This document shows, piece by piece, positions 1 through 6,226 of a DNA stretch of 6,915 bases. The notes below the pieces were generated by a model, which was given only the letters and a program-made list of their open reading frames with translations, was not told the DNA's origin and ran no database searches. Each line of letters begins with the position of its first letter. Positions within the stretch are counted from its first letter, which is position 1. Both the position numbers and the translations under genes were made by a program. Source of the DNA: Bordetella parapertussis (GTDB lineage: Bacteria; Pseudomonadota; Gammaproteobacteria; Burkholderiales; Burkholderiaceae_C); contig CAMDCZ010000066.1 of NCBI GenBank assembly GCA_945890735.1, positions 1 to 6,915 on the forward strand, given 5' to 3'.

Positions 1-1
1 A

Positions 2-1039
2 AGCGATTTGCACGTCACCCCGATCTGCTTGGGCACCATGACTTTCGGCCAGCAAGTCGACGAAGCCACCAGCCACGCCATCATGGACCACAGCATTGAG
101 CGGGGCGTGAACTTCTTTGACACTGCCGAGATGTACGCCGTGCCGCCCACCGCTGACACTTTTGGTTTCACCGAAACCTACATCGGCAATTGGTTGTCCA
201 AACGCCCTGGCATGCGCCAAAAAATCGTGCTCGCCACCAAAGTGGCCGGCCCCTCGCGTGGCATGCCTTGGGTGCGTTCGGGCGAGGGCATGACCGCGGC
301 TGACATCCTGGCCTCGTGTGACGCCAGCTTGAAGCGCTTGAAGACCGATGTCATCGACCTCTACCAAATCCACTGGCCAGAGCGCCATGTGCCGATCTTT
401 GGTGCGATGTACTACGACCCCGCCAAAGAAAAATCCGCCACGCCCATCCACGAGCAACTCGAGGCCTTGGGCAAGTTGGTCAAAGCGGGCAAGGTTCGCC
501 ACATCGGTTTGTCCAACGAAACCCCTTATGGCGTTCACGAGTTTGTGCGTTTGGCCGAGCAACACCATTTGCCGCGCGTGGCCTCGGTGCAAAACGTGTA
601 TTGCCTGGTTAACCGGATTTTGGAAAATGGTCTGGATGAAACCATGCACCGTTTGGATGTGTCTTTGCTGGCCTATTCCCCTTTGGGTTTTGGTTTGCTC
701 ACGGGTAAATACGACAACGGTGGCACCACCGGGCCCAACGCACCCAAGGAAGCCCGCATCGCCAAGTACGAGAGCATGCGCAAGCAGCGCTGGGGTCGCC
801 CCGAATCACTGGAAGCCGCCCGTTTGTACAACGCGGTTGCCCGTGAAGTGGGCATGACACCGACCCAGTTCGCCTTGGCTTTTTGTTACCAAAACTGGCG
901 GGTGGCCAGCACCATCATTGGCGTGACCTCGGTTGCGCAACTTGACGAAGACCTCGATGCATGGGGTACCCAACTCTCGCCCGATGTGTTGGCAGCCGTT
1001 GATGCCATCCGCTGGAAAATGCGCGACCCAGCCATCTGA
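2..1039 (+). CDS. tas: Tas-like NADP(H)-dependent aldo/keto reductase, 5' end outside window
   Basis: This is a cytosolic aldo/keto reductase that reduces aldehyde or ketone substrates with NADPH on a TIM barrel; the physiological substrate of Tas proteins is not firmly established. The frame is open at the left edge (the first visible codons read Ser-Asp-Leu-His-Val), so the true start lies upstream, probably about ten residues. The TTG at position 8 is the Leu codon inside the conserved N-terminal strand, not a start. Counting that Leu as residue 1, the catalytic tetrad is visible: Asp38 and Tyr43 in FFDTAEMY, Lys78 in VLATKV, His122 in YQIHWP. The strings TETYIGNWLSK, KVAGPSRG, IGLSNETPYGV and LAYSPLGFGLLTGKY match what I recall of E. 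coli Tas, and the visible 343 residues are close to its 346. plsY follows 3 bp after the stop, so the two are probably co-transcribed. The family is certain and the Tas subgroup very likely. Confidence 0.93.
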   Translation, partial: SDLHVTPICLGTMTFGQQVDEATSHAIMDHSIERGVNFFDTAEMYAVPPTADTFGFTETYIGNWLSKRPGMRQKIVLATKVAGPSRGMPWVRSGEGMTAADILASCDASLKRLKTDVIDLYQIHWPERHVPIFGAMYYDPAKEKSATPIHEQLEALGKLVKAGKVRHIGLSNETPYGVHEFVRLAEQHHLPRVASVQNVYCLVNRILENGLDETMHRLDVSLLAYSPLGFGLLTGKYDNGGTTGPNAPKEARIAKYESMRKQRWGRPESLEAARLYNAVAREVGMTPTQFALAFCYQNWRVASTIIGVTSVAQLDEDLDAWGTQLSPDVLAAVDAIRWKMRDPAI

Positions 1040-1042
1040 GCC

Positions 1043-1699
1043 ATGCACATCTCACTTGAACTTTTGCATCCCTTGTTGGCGGCCATCAGTGCCTACCTGA
1101 TCGGCTCGGTCTCGTTTGCCGTGGTCGTCAGCCGCCTCATGGGTCTGTCTGACCCGCGTTCTTACGGCAGCCACAACCCAGGCGCAACCAATGTGCTGCG
1201 CTCGGGCAACAAGTTGGCCGCCTTGCTGACGCTGTTGCTCGACGGTATCAAGGGTTGGTTGCCGGTCTATGCGGTGGTGCAGTTTGGCGCGGCATACGGA
1301 TTGGGGCAGGGCACGCAGGCCATGGTTGCCTTGGCCGCTTTTGTTGGCCATGTTTGGCCGGTGTTTTTCCGCTTCCATGGCGGCAAGGGCGTGGCCACCG
1401 CGGCTGGCGTGTTGTTTGGCATCGAGCCGCTGCTGGGCTTGGCGACCTTGGCCACTTGGCTGATCGTGGCATTTTTCTCGCGCTATTCATCCTTGGCGGC
1501 CTTGGCCAGTGCGTTGTTTGCCCCGGCTTATTACCTCTTGGGCCACCGCATCGCTTGGTATGTGGACGATGCGGTGATGCTCTCTGCCATCGTCATGAGC
1601 GCCATCTTGGTCTGGCGTCACCAGGCCAACATCGCCAAGCTCATCCGCGGCGAAGAAAGCCGCATTGGGGGCAAGAAATTGGGGTCAGATTCCAATTAA
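1043..1699 (+). CDS. plsY: Glycerol-3-phosphate acyltransferase PlsY
   Basis: PlsY is an inner-membrane enzyme that transfers the acyl group from acyl-phosphate (made by PlsX) to glycerol-3-phosphate, giving lysophosphatidic acid, the first membrane step of phospholipid synthesis. The 218-residue protein is hydrophobic with several membrane segments (about 10-30, 57-80, 92-108, 120-146, 150-168, 176-191). The family's loop motifs are all present: RSYGSHNPGATNVLRSG at about 39-55, DGIKG at 67-71, the GHVWPVFFRFHGGKGVATAAG region at about 102-122, and WRHQANIAKLIRGEESRIG at 191-209. The ATG at 1043 fits the usual short N-terminus. It has no strong ribosome site and lies 3 bp after the tas stop, suggesting translational coupling. 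The last six residues, LGSDSN, follow the normal IGGKK ending and are encoded by a palindromic element. The gene is convergent with yajQ. Confidence 0.97.
   Translation: MHISLELLHPLLAAISAYLIGSVSFAVVVSRLMGLSDPRSYGSHNPGATNVLRSGNKLAALLTLLLDGIKGWLPVYAVVQFGAAYGLGQGTQAMVALAAFVGHVWPVFFRFHGGKGVATAAGVLFGIEPLLGLATLATWLIVAFFSRYSSLAALASALFAPAYYLLGHRIAWYVDDAVMLSAIVMSAILVWRHQANIAKLIRGEESRIGGKKLGSDSN
1677..1697. repeat. Short imperfect palindrome at the plsY stop, resembling REP-type elements
   Basis: The arms AATTGG (1677-1682) and CCAATT (1692-1697) are perfect inverted copies. Between them lies GGTCAGATT, whose GG and TT can pair as G-U wobbles in RNA, leaving a 5-nt loop. The structure spans the last codons of plsY and the first base of its TAA, 10 bp from the yajQ stop. 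The GGGGTCAGA core resembles short palindromes that, from memory and not searched, recur in proteobacterial genomes near REP-associated HUH transposases. It could act as a weak bidirectional transcript end for the two convergent genes, but no T-tract follows on either strand. Confidence 0.5.
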
Positions 1700-1706
1700 C
1701 TGAGAT

Positions 1707-2192
1707 TCAATCGCGGAAGTTGTCGAAGCTCAAAGGCAAGTCGACCATTTCTTTCTTGATCAGCGCCATCGCGGCCTGCAAATCGTCGCGCTTGGCACCG
1801 GTCACCCGCACCGACTCACCTTGGATCGCTGCCTGCACCTTCATCTTGCTGTCTTTGATGGCGCGTTGGATTTTCTTGGCGTCCTCGCTGGTGATGCCAT
1901 TGCGCACCTTCACGACTTGTTTGACTTTGTCGCCCCCCATTTTTTGCACATCGCCCTTGTCTAAAAAGCGCACATCCACGTTGCGCTTGGCGAGCTTGTT
2001 GCGCAGCACGTCATCGATTTGCTGCAGCTGGAAGTCGCTGTCGCCGATCAAGGTGATGTCCTTGTCTTTGAGCTCGATCGCGGCTGAGGTGCCTTTGAAG
2101 TCAAAGCGGGTGGCGATTTCTTTGGCGGTGTTGTCGACTGCGTTTTTCACTTCCACCACGTCGGCTTCACACACAGTATCAAAAGAGGGCAT
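1707..2192 (-). CDS. yajQ: YajQ family nucleotide/cyclic-di-GMP-binding protein
   Basis: YajQ proteins are small cytosolic proteins with two ferredoxin-like alpha/beta domains. Family members in Xanthomonas and Pseudomonas bind cyclic di-GMP and act as effectors controlling virulence genes with a transcription factor; E. coli YajQ was reported to bind nucleotides. The 161-residue product has the family's length and landmarks: start MPSFD, AVDN and RFDFKG (20-34), DSDFQLQQIDDVLRNKL (51-67), KKIQRAIKDSKMKVQAAIQGESVRVTGAKRDDLQAAMALI (106-145), and C-terminus FDNFRD. The start at 2192 is fixed by the conserved MPSFD; no clear Shine-Dalgarno sequence precedes it. The gene stands alone on the minus strand, convergent with plsY (7 bp between stops) and divergent from murB (39 bp). 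The family is certain; the ligand here is inferred. Confidence 0.96.
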   Translation of the reverse strand: MPSFDTVCEADVVEVKNAVDNTAKEIATRFDFKGTSAAIELKDKDITLIGDSDFQLQQIDDVLRNKLAKRNVDVRFLDKGDVQKMGGDKVKQVVKVRNGITSEDAKKIQRAIKDSKMKVQAAIQGESVRVTGAKRDDLQAAMALIKKEMVDLPLSFDNFRD

Positions 2193-2194
2193 GG

Positions 2195-2225
2195 TTGGCA
2201 GGTCAAAAGTTCAGGGTGCGACAAT
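2195..2225 (+). promoter_or_regulatory. Candidate murB promoter (extended -10)
   Basis: In the 39-bp gap between divergent yajQ and murB, TTGGCA (2195-2200) could be a -35 and GACAAT (2220-2225) a -10, with a 19-bp spacer that is 2 bp longer than optimal. TG at 2217-2218 one base before the hexamer makes an extended -10 (TGCGACAAT), which compensates for weak spacing. Initiation about 7 bp downstream would fall at or next to the murB ATG at 2232, giving a leaderless or nearly leaderless mRNA. This fits the absence of a Shine-Dalgarno sequence at the usual distance; the only purine run is AGGG at 2213-2216, too far away. I saw no comparably good signal for yajQ. Confidence 0.4.
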
Positions 2226-2231
2226 TCTCAC

Positions 2232-3281
2232 ATGATTACCGAGACCCACGTTCCGCTGCAAGCGCACAACAGCTTTGGCATCGCTGCCCGAGCCGAGCGC
2301 CTGCTGCGCCTGCGCACCCTGGACGACTTGCAGGCCTGGTTAGACAGCCCCGAGCGCTTGGCACCGCACTTCGTGCTGGGCGGGGGCAGCAACATCGTGC
2401 TCACGGGTGACGTCAAACCGCTGGTGGTCAAGGTGGAGCTGATGGGCAAGCACTTGGTCAGCGAAGACGACAAGGCCTGGGTGGTGCAAGCCGCCGCCGG
2501 CGAAGACTGGCACGGCTTTGTGGCCTGGACGCTGGCACAGGGTTGGCCTGGTCTGGAAAACCTGGCCATGATCCCCGGCCTGGTGGGTGCGTCGCCGGTG
2601 CAAAACATCGGGGCCTACGGTGTCGAGTTGCAAGACCGGTTCGAGTCTTTGGATGCAGTCGATTTGCAAACGGGTCAAACCTTCACGCTCAATGCCGCCC
2701 AATGCGCGTTCGGCTACCGCGACTCGGTGTTCAAGCATGCAGCCAGCGACAGCCGCGACCTGGGACTGTTGGGCCGCGCACTGATCACCCAGGTGCGTTT
2801 TCGTTTGCCCAAGAAATGGCAATGCGATGTGAGCTACCTTGACCTCTCCAAAAAGCAAGCCCAGCATGGCGTGGCCAACCCCACGCCGCAGCAGGTGTTC
2901 GATTGGGTTTGCGAGATCCGCACCGCCAAACTGCCCGACCCCCAGACCTTGGGCAGCGCGGGCAGCTTTTTCAAGAACCCCACGGTGTCAGCCGAGCAGT
3001 GCGCCGACATCATTGCCCGCGAGCCCAAGGTGGTCCACTACCACCTGGCCGATGGCCGCATCAAACTCGCGGCTGGTTGGCTGATCGATGCCTGCGGCTG
3101 GCGCGGCAAATCGGTGGGCAATGCAGCGGTTTACGAGAAGCAGGCGCTGGTGATCGTCAACAAAGGCGGGCGGGACAACCCCTGCACCGGCGGCGAGGTC
3201 ATGACCTTGGCCAAGGCGATCCAAACCAGCGTCTACGAGCGCTTTGGCATTCGGCTCGAACCCGAGCCGGTGGTGGTTTGA
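2232..3281 (+). CDS. murB: UDP-N-acetylenolpyruvoylglucosamine reductase MurB (type I)
   Basis: MurB is the cytosolic FAD enzyme that uses NADPH to reduce UDP-GlcNAc-enolpyruvate to UDP-MurNAc, the second committed step of peptidoglycan precursor synthesis. The 349-residue length matches type I (E. coli-like, 342) enzymes. The N-terminal FAD domain has NSFGIAARAERL (13-24) and VLGGGSNIVLTGD (48-60). The FAD loop IPGLVGASPVQNIGAYGVEL is at 114-133. GYRDSVFK at 161-168 carries the active-site Tyr162/Arg163. GSAGSFFKNP at 241-250 carries the catalytic Ser245. LIDACGWRGKSVGNAAVYEKQALVIVN (284-310) is the C-terminal domain signature, and the LEPEP ending holds the catalytic Glu (343 or 345). No other ATG fits the conserved N-terminus. 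The stop TGA shares its last A with the ATG of the next gene, a stop/start overlap typical of coupled translation. Confidence 0.98.
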   Translation: MITETHVPLQAHNSFGIAARAERLLRLRTLDDLQAWLDSPERLAPHFVLGGGSNIVLTGDVKPLVVKVELMGKHLVSEDDKAWVVQAAAGEDWHGFVAWTLAQGWPGLENLAMIPGLVGASPVQNIGAYGVELQDRFESLDAVDLQTGQTFTLNAAQCAFGYRDSVFKHAASDSRDLGLLGRALITQVRFRLPKKWQCDVSYLDLSKKQAQHGVANPTPQQVFDWVCEIRTAKLPDPQTLGSAGSFFKNPTVSAEQCADIIAREPKVVHYHLADGRIKLAAGWLIDACGWRGKSVGNAAVYEKQALVIVNKGGRDNPCTGGEVMTLAKAIQTSVYERFGIRLEPEPVVV

Positions 3282-4237
3282 TGCGTCTCTTGTTACTCGC
3301 GCTCGGTTGGTGCTTGGCCAGCGGTGCTGGCGCGCAAAGCTATCCCAGCAAACCTATTCAACTGCAAGTACCGTTCGCACCCGGTGGCACCACTGACCTG
3401 ATTGCACGCACCGTGGCCGAGCCCCTGGGCAAGCTGCTTGGTCAAACCGTGGTGGTGGTCAACAAACCCGGCGGTGGTGGCGTGGTCGGCGCGGCGGAGT
3501 TGGCCCGGGCCGCTCCGGATGGTTACACCTTGGGGTTGGCCACGCTGTCGAGTGCCGCCACCAACCCCGCCATCAACCCCCGTGTGTCCTACCAACCCCT
3601 GACCGATTTCACCCCGATCATCAACATGATGGCCACGCCCAACGTGTTAGCGGTGCACCCATCATTCCCTGCCAAAGACATGGCGGGTCTCTTGAAAGCG
3701 CTGCGCGCTCACCCCGGCCGCTATGACTACGCCTCCTCGGGCACCGGGGGGATTGCCCATTTGCAAATGGAATTGTTCAAAAGCTTGACCCAAACCTCGG
3801 TGGTGCACATCCCTTACAGCGGAGCAGGGCCAGCTTTGCGCGACACCGTGGGTGGCCAAGTGCTGGTTATTTTTGACAACCTGCCATCTGCCTTTCCGCA
3901 CATCCAGGACGGACGCTTGGTGGCGATCGCGGTGGCCTCGCCCGCGCGGGTGCCCGAGTTGCCCAAGGTGCCCACCTTCAAAGAGCTGGGTTTGGAGGCG
4001 GTGAACCGTCCCGCGCTCTACGGCATTTGGGGCCCCAAAGGCATGCCCAAGCCCATCGTGGCTCAACTCCATCAAGCACTTCACAAAGTTTTGCAAGACC
4101 CTGCCGTGGTCAAGCGCATTGAAGCCACCGGTTCCAAGGTGGTGGCCAACAGCCCTGAGCAGTTTGCCGCGCAACTCAAAGCCGAATACGAGGTGTACAA
4201 AAAGGTGGTGCATGGCCAAAAGCTCCAACTCGATTGA
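3281..4237 (+). CDS. Bug/TctC-family periplasmic solute-binding protein
   Basis: This is a periplasmic substrate-binding protein of the Bug (TctC) family. Such proteins present carboxylates or other small solutes to tripartite tricarboxylate transporters or to signalling partners; the ligand cannot be told from sequence. The product is 318 residues. Residues 1-18 form a Sec signal peptide (hydrophobic LLLLALGWCLASGAGA, cleavage AGA|QS). Cys11 is not in a lipobox because Trp precedes it. Family landmarks follow: SKPIQLQVPFAPGGTTDLIAR (23-43), LGQTVVVVNKPGGGGVVGA (53-71), PDGYTLG (79-85), YDYASSGTGGIAHL (148-161), VHIPYSGAGPALRDTVGGQV (175-194). The frame stays open upstream, but only the ATG at 3281 gives a signal peptide. 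It overlaps the murB stop by 1 bp and the xerD start by 26 bp. No TctA or TctB membrane gene is adjacent, so this is an orphan receptor, as is common in Burkholderiales. Confidence 0.95.
   Translation: MRLLLLALGWCLASGAGAQSYPSKPIQLQVPFAPGGTTDLIARTVAEPLGKLLGQTVVVVNKPGGGGVVGAAELARAAPDGYTLGLATLSSAATNPAINPRVSYQPLTDFTPIINMMATPNVLAVHPSFPAKDMAGLLKALRAHPGRYDYASSGTGGIAHLQMELFKSLTQTSVVHIPYSGAGPALRDTVGGQVLVIFDNLPSAFPHIQDGRLVAIAVASPARVPELPKVPTFKELGLEAVNRPALYGIWGPKGMPKPIVAQLHQALHKVLQDPAVVKRIEATGSKVVANSPEQFAAQLKAEYEVYKKVVHGQKLQLD
4202..4208 (+). promoter_or_regulatory. Ribosome binding site of xerD
   Basis: AAGGTGG lies 3 nt before the ATG at 4212 and differs from the Shine-Dalgarno core by one base. It supports choosing this ATG, inside the end of the upstream binding-protein gene, over the non-ATG starts further upstream, which would only add residues that are an out-of-frame reading of that gene. 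Confidence 0.6.
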
Positions 4238-5123
4238 CAGCACCGACCCGCTGATCGATGTGTTCATCGACGCACTGTGGCTCGAAGACGGTTTGTCCAA
4301 GCTCACGCTGGCGGCTTATCGGCGCGACCTCAACGGCTTGGCTGCTTGGCTGCAGACCCAGGGCAGCGGTTTGGCCACGGCGACCGAGCCCGACATCCAA
4401 AGCTATTTCGCCCACCGCCATCACGACACCAAGGCCAGCAGCGCGAACCGCCGCATGACCGTGTTTCGCCGCTTTTACCGCTGGGCCTTGCGCGACAACC
4501 GTTTGCGTGCTGACCCGACCATGAAGCTGTTGTCGGCCAAGCAACCACTGCGATTGCCCAAGTCCTTGAGCGAGCCACAGGTTGAGGCCTTGCTGCAAGC
4601 ACCCGATGTCGAAACCCCCTTGGGCCTGCGTGACCGCGCCATGCTCGAGCTGCTTTACGCCAGCGGTTTGCGGGTCAGCGAGTTGGTCAACCTGCCCATG
4701 CTGTCCTTGAACCTGCGAGAAGGCGTGCTGCGGGTGACTGGCAAGGGCGACAAAGAACGCCTGGTGCCATTTGGCGAAGAGGCCGGCGATTGGCTGCAGC
4801 GCTATGTGGACCAAGGGCGGGGCAGATTGCTCTCGGGCCGACACAGCCAAGCGGTGTTTGTCACCCAGCGCGGGGTGGCGATGAGCCGTGTCATGTTTTG
4901 GATGTTGATCAAAAAATACGCCTTGCTGGCCGACATCCATGTGCCACTGTCACCCCACACCCTGCGTCACGCCTTTGCCACGCATTTGCTCAACCACGGT
5001 GCAGACTTGCGGGCGGTGCAAATGCTCTTAGGACATGCCGATATTTCCACCACCACGATTTACACCCATGTGGCGCGGGAACGCTTGAAATCCTTGCATG
5101 CCCAGCACCATCCCAGGGGTTGA
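4212..5123 (+). CDS. xerD: Site-specific tyrosine recombinase XerD
   Basis: XerD, with XerC and FtsK, resolves chromosome dimers at dif by strand exchange through a 3'-phosphotyrosine intermediate. The 303-residue product matches the family length (E. coli 298). Residues about 12-105 are the SAM-like core-binding domain (LTLAAYRRDL, SSANRRMTVFRRFYRWALRDN). Residues about 115-300 are the catalytic domain, with the full active-site set Arg154 (SGLRVSELV), Lys178 (TGKGDKERLVPF), His249 and Arg252 (HTLRHAFATHLL), His275 (LLGHADISTTTIYTHV) and the nucleophile Tyr284. The GLRVSELVNLPMLSLNLREGVLRVTGKGDKERLVPFGEEA block is XerD-like rather than XerC-like, and GC content matches the upstream genes, so I read it as housekeeping XerD and not an island integrase. 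It overlaps the upstream gene by 26 bp. The AT-rich region begins directly after its stop. Confidence 0.95.
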   Translation: MAKSSNSIDSTDPLIDVFIDALWLEDGLSKLTLAAYRRDLNGLAAWLQTQGSGLATATEPDIQSYFAHRHHDTKASSANRRMTVFRRFYRWALRDNRLRADPTMKLLSAKQPLRLPKSLSEPQVEALLQAPDVETPLGLRDRAMLELLYASGLRVSELVNLPMLSLNLREGVLRVTGKGDKERLVPFGEEAGDWLQRYVDQGRGRLLSGRHSQAVFVTQRGVAMSRVMFWMLIKKYALLADIHVPLSPHTLRHAFATHLLNHGADLRAVQMLLGHADISTTTIYTHVARERLKSLHAQHHPRG

Positions 5124-5134
5124 GCTTTGATGAG

Positions 5135-6217
5135 TTAAAACTTATAAGATATGTTGCCGATAAAAAATTCACTCTTACTGTATTGACCCACATACATTGA
5201 AAATACGACTGTCAAATCCTTAAGAAATACATTTCTAAATTCGGAATTCACATGAAAATTGGCCCCATCACTGGTTTTTAATCTGAGGTTTAATAGGTTA
5301 TGCTGATATTTCACGCCTAACCAGGGGGATACCATGGTGTTATAGGCTTGTGCTCCAATCATTGGACTGAACCCCTGCATATTTGATTTTTCTTGTGCTT
5401 CAAATTGAAATATGCGAGGTAGATGAAGGGTTCGAGTAGTTTGACCATAAAGCCCAGTCAACGAAGGCGTATCAGAAAAAACAAGCTCGTTGTTAAGGGT
5501 GTTAACTCGATAAAGTCGATTGCTGTAGTATTGATTTTGTACTGAAACACGCGAAAAAGCATTCAAGATCATCAATTGAAAGTGGTATTGTTCAGTGTAT
5601 TTATCCATCCCTATGTCCATACTGAAACCAGTATCAATATTTAAAGGCCTAGGATGAAGGTCAAAACCAAATGACTCTAAAGCGTAGCGATCTAACCCTC
5701 CAATGAGCAAACCCGAGTTGCTCCCCAAGTCCAATTCACCATCGCCTCTCGACTCATTAAAGTTGTATAGATTTATCAATTTGGGTGACAGGGTGAACGA
5801 AATGCGATCAGAAAAAAGTTGTCCGTGATAGTTAAAGCCAATGGCGTCCATTTGATAGTTCTCCACAATCGCAGTCAGAGGGTAGTTGCCCAATGCCAGA
5901 TTGGAGGGTATTCGATGAAGCGCTGCCAATGTCAGTGATGTTTGATTGCTTGTTAAAACACTCTGTTTTCGACGTTCAATAAAATATTCAAAGTGCGAAT
6001 TTTCAATTGCTTGCTGAGCCTTATAAATTTTTTCAGCCGTGCCCCACACTTTTTCTGACTTATCGGCGATCAAGGGGTGCGAAGCCCAGTATGAGGGGGT
6101 AGGCATACCCTTTGAAAAATAGACTTCATTACTGTAAGTCAAATCCAAGGCAAAGGATGACGTGTTAGTTGATAGAAAAAAAAGAACCGCTAGAAAGCGG
6201 TTCAGAAAATGTTTCAT
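5135..6217 (-). CDS. Probable outer-membrane beta-barrel protein, family not recognised
   Basis: I do not recognise this 360-residue protein. Residues 1-23 form a clear Sec signal peptide: Lys2 and Arg7, hydrophobic FLAVLFFL, cleavage SFA|LD. Residues about 50-85 look helical and charged. From about 115 on the sequence alternates polar and apolar residues in strand-like runs with short turns, for example AIGFNYHGQLFSDRISFTLS (125-144), YHFQLMILNAFSRVSVQNQY (211-230), WLGVKYQHNLLNLRLKTS (299-316) and FLKDLTVVFSMYVGQYSKSEFFIGNISYKF (331-360). It ends in Phe preceded by alternating hydrophobics, the usual C-terminal signal recognised by the BAM complex. There is no cysteine. The start at 6217 is fixed by the signal peptide, but no Shine-Dalgarno sequence precedes it, and a terminator-like hairpin lies in its first codons. 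It follows the upstream gene by 9 bp and is convergent with xerD (11 bp). A role in export or display of the upstream protein is conceivable but unproven. Confidence 0.75.
   Translation of the reverse strand: MKHFLNRFLAVLFFLSTNTSSFALDLTYSNEVYFSKGMPTPSYWASHPLIADKSEKVWGTAEKIYKAQQAIENSHFEYFIERRKQSVLTSNQTSLTLAALHRIPSNLALGNYPLTAIVENYQMDAIGFNYHGQLFSDRISFTLSPKLINLYNFNESRGDGELDLGSNSGLLIGGLDRYALESFGFDLHPRPLNIDTGFSMDIGMDKYTEQYHFQLMILNAFSRVSVQNQYYSNRLYRVNTLNNELVFSDTPSLTGLYGQTTRTLHLPRIFQFEAQEKSNMQGFSPMIGAQAYNTMVSPWLGVKYQHNLLNLRLKTSDGANFHVNSEFRNVFLKDLTVVFSMYVGQYSKSEFFIGNISYKF
6176..6203 (-). terminator. Intrinsic-terminator-like hairpin inside the barrel gene's signal-peptide codons
   Basis: Read on the minus strand, GAACCGC (6203-6197), loop TTTCTA, GCGGTTC (6190-6184) form a perfect 7-bp stem. 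The outermost loop bases T and A add an eighth pair, leaving the tetraloop TTCT, and eight T follow directly (6183-6176). This is a textbook Rho-independent terminator by form, oriented with transcription of the two minus-strand genes. It covers nucleotides 15-42 of the downstream coding sequence (codons 5-14). It could end part of the upstream transcript or act as a translation-dependent attenuator; translating ribosomes should melt it. Confidence 0.65.
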
Positions 6218-6226
6218 TATTAAAAT

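Noticed and set aside
1255..2235. Long + strand open frame running through plsY and antisense yajQ
   Set aside because: It is a different frame of plsY joined to the antisense of yajQ; both underlying genes are unmistakable, and the hypothetical product has no domain-like features.
2903..3280. Upstream in-frame extension of the Bug-family gene
   Set aside because: This part overlaps the conserved catalytic half of murB in another frame; only the ATG at 3281 gives a signal peptide.
3281..3340. Lipoprotein signal in the Bug-family protein (Cys11)
   Set aside because: The preceding residues Leu-Gly-Trp do not fit a lipobox, and a normal AGA|QS signal peptidase I site follows.
4176..4940. 254-codon minus-strand open frame opposite xerD
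   Set aside because: It is a shadow on the opposite strand of a conserved recombinase in GC-rich DNA, rich in Gln/Ala/His without recognisable structure.
4212..5123. xerD as the integrase of the AT-rich segment
   Set aside because: Its motifs are XerD-type, its composition matches the upstream chromosome, and it is coupled to murB-bug, so it is a housekeeping gene that happens to be at the edge.
5121..5140. Terminator between the convergent xerD and barrel genes
   Set aside because: I looked for an inverted repeat with a T- or A-tract in and around the 11-bp gap and found none convincing.
5138..5172. Possible dif-like site in the AT-rich bases after xerD
   Set aside because: Only a short TTATAAGATATGTT stretch resembles a dif arm; the paired XerC/XerD arms with a 6-bp centre are absent and the bases code for the barrel's C-terminus.
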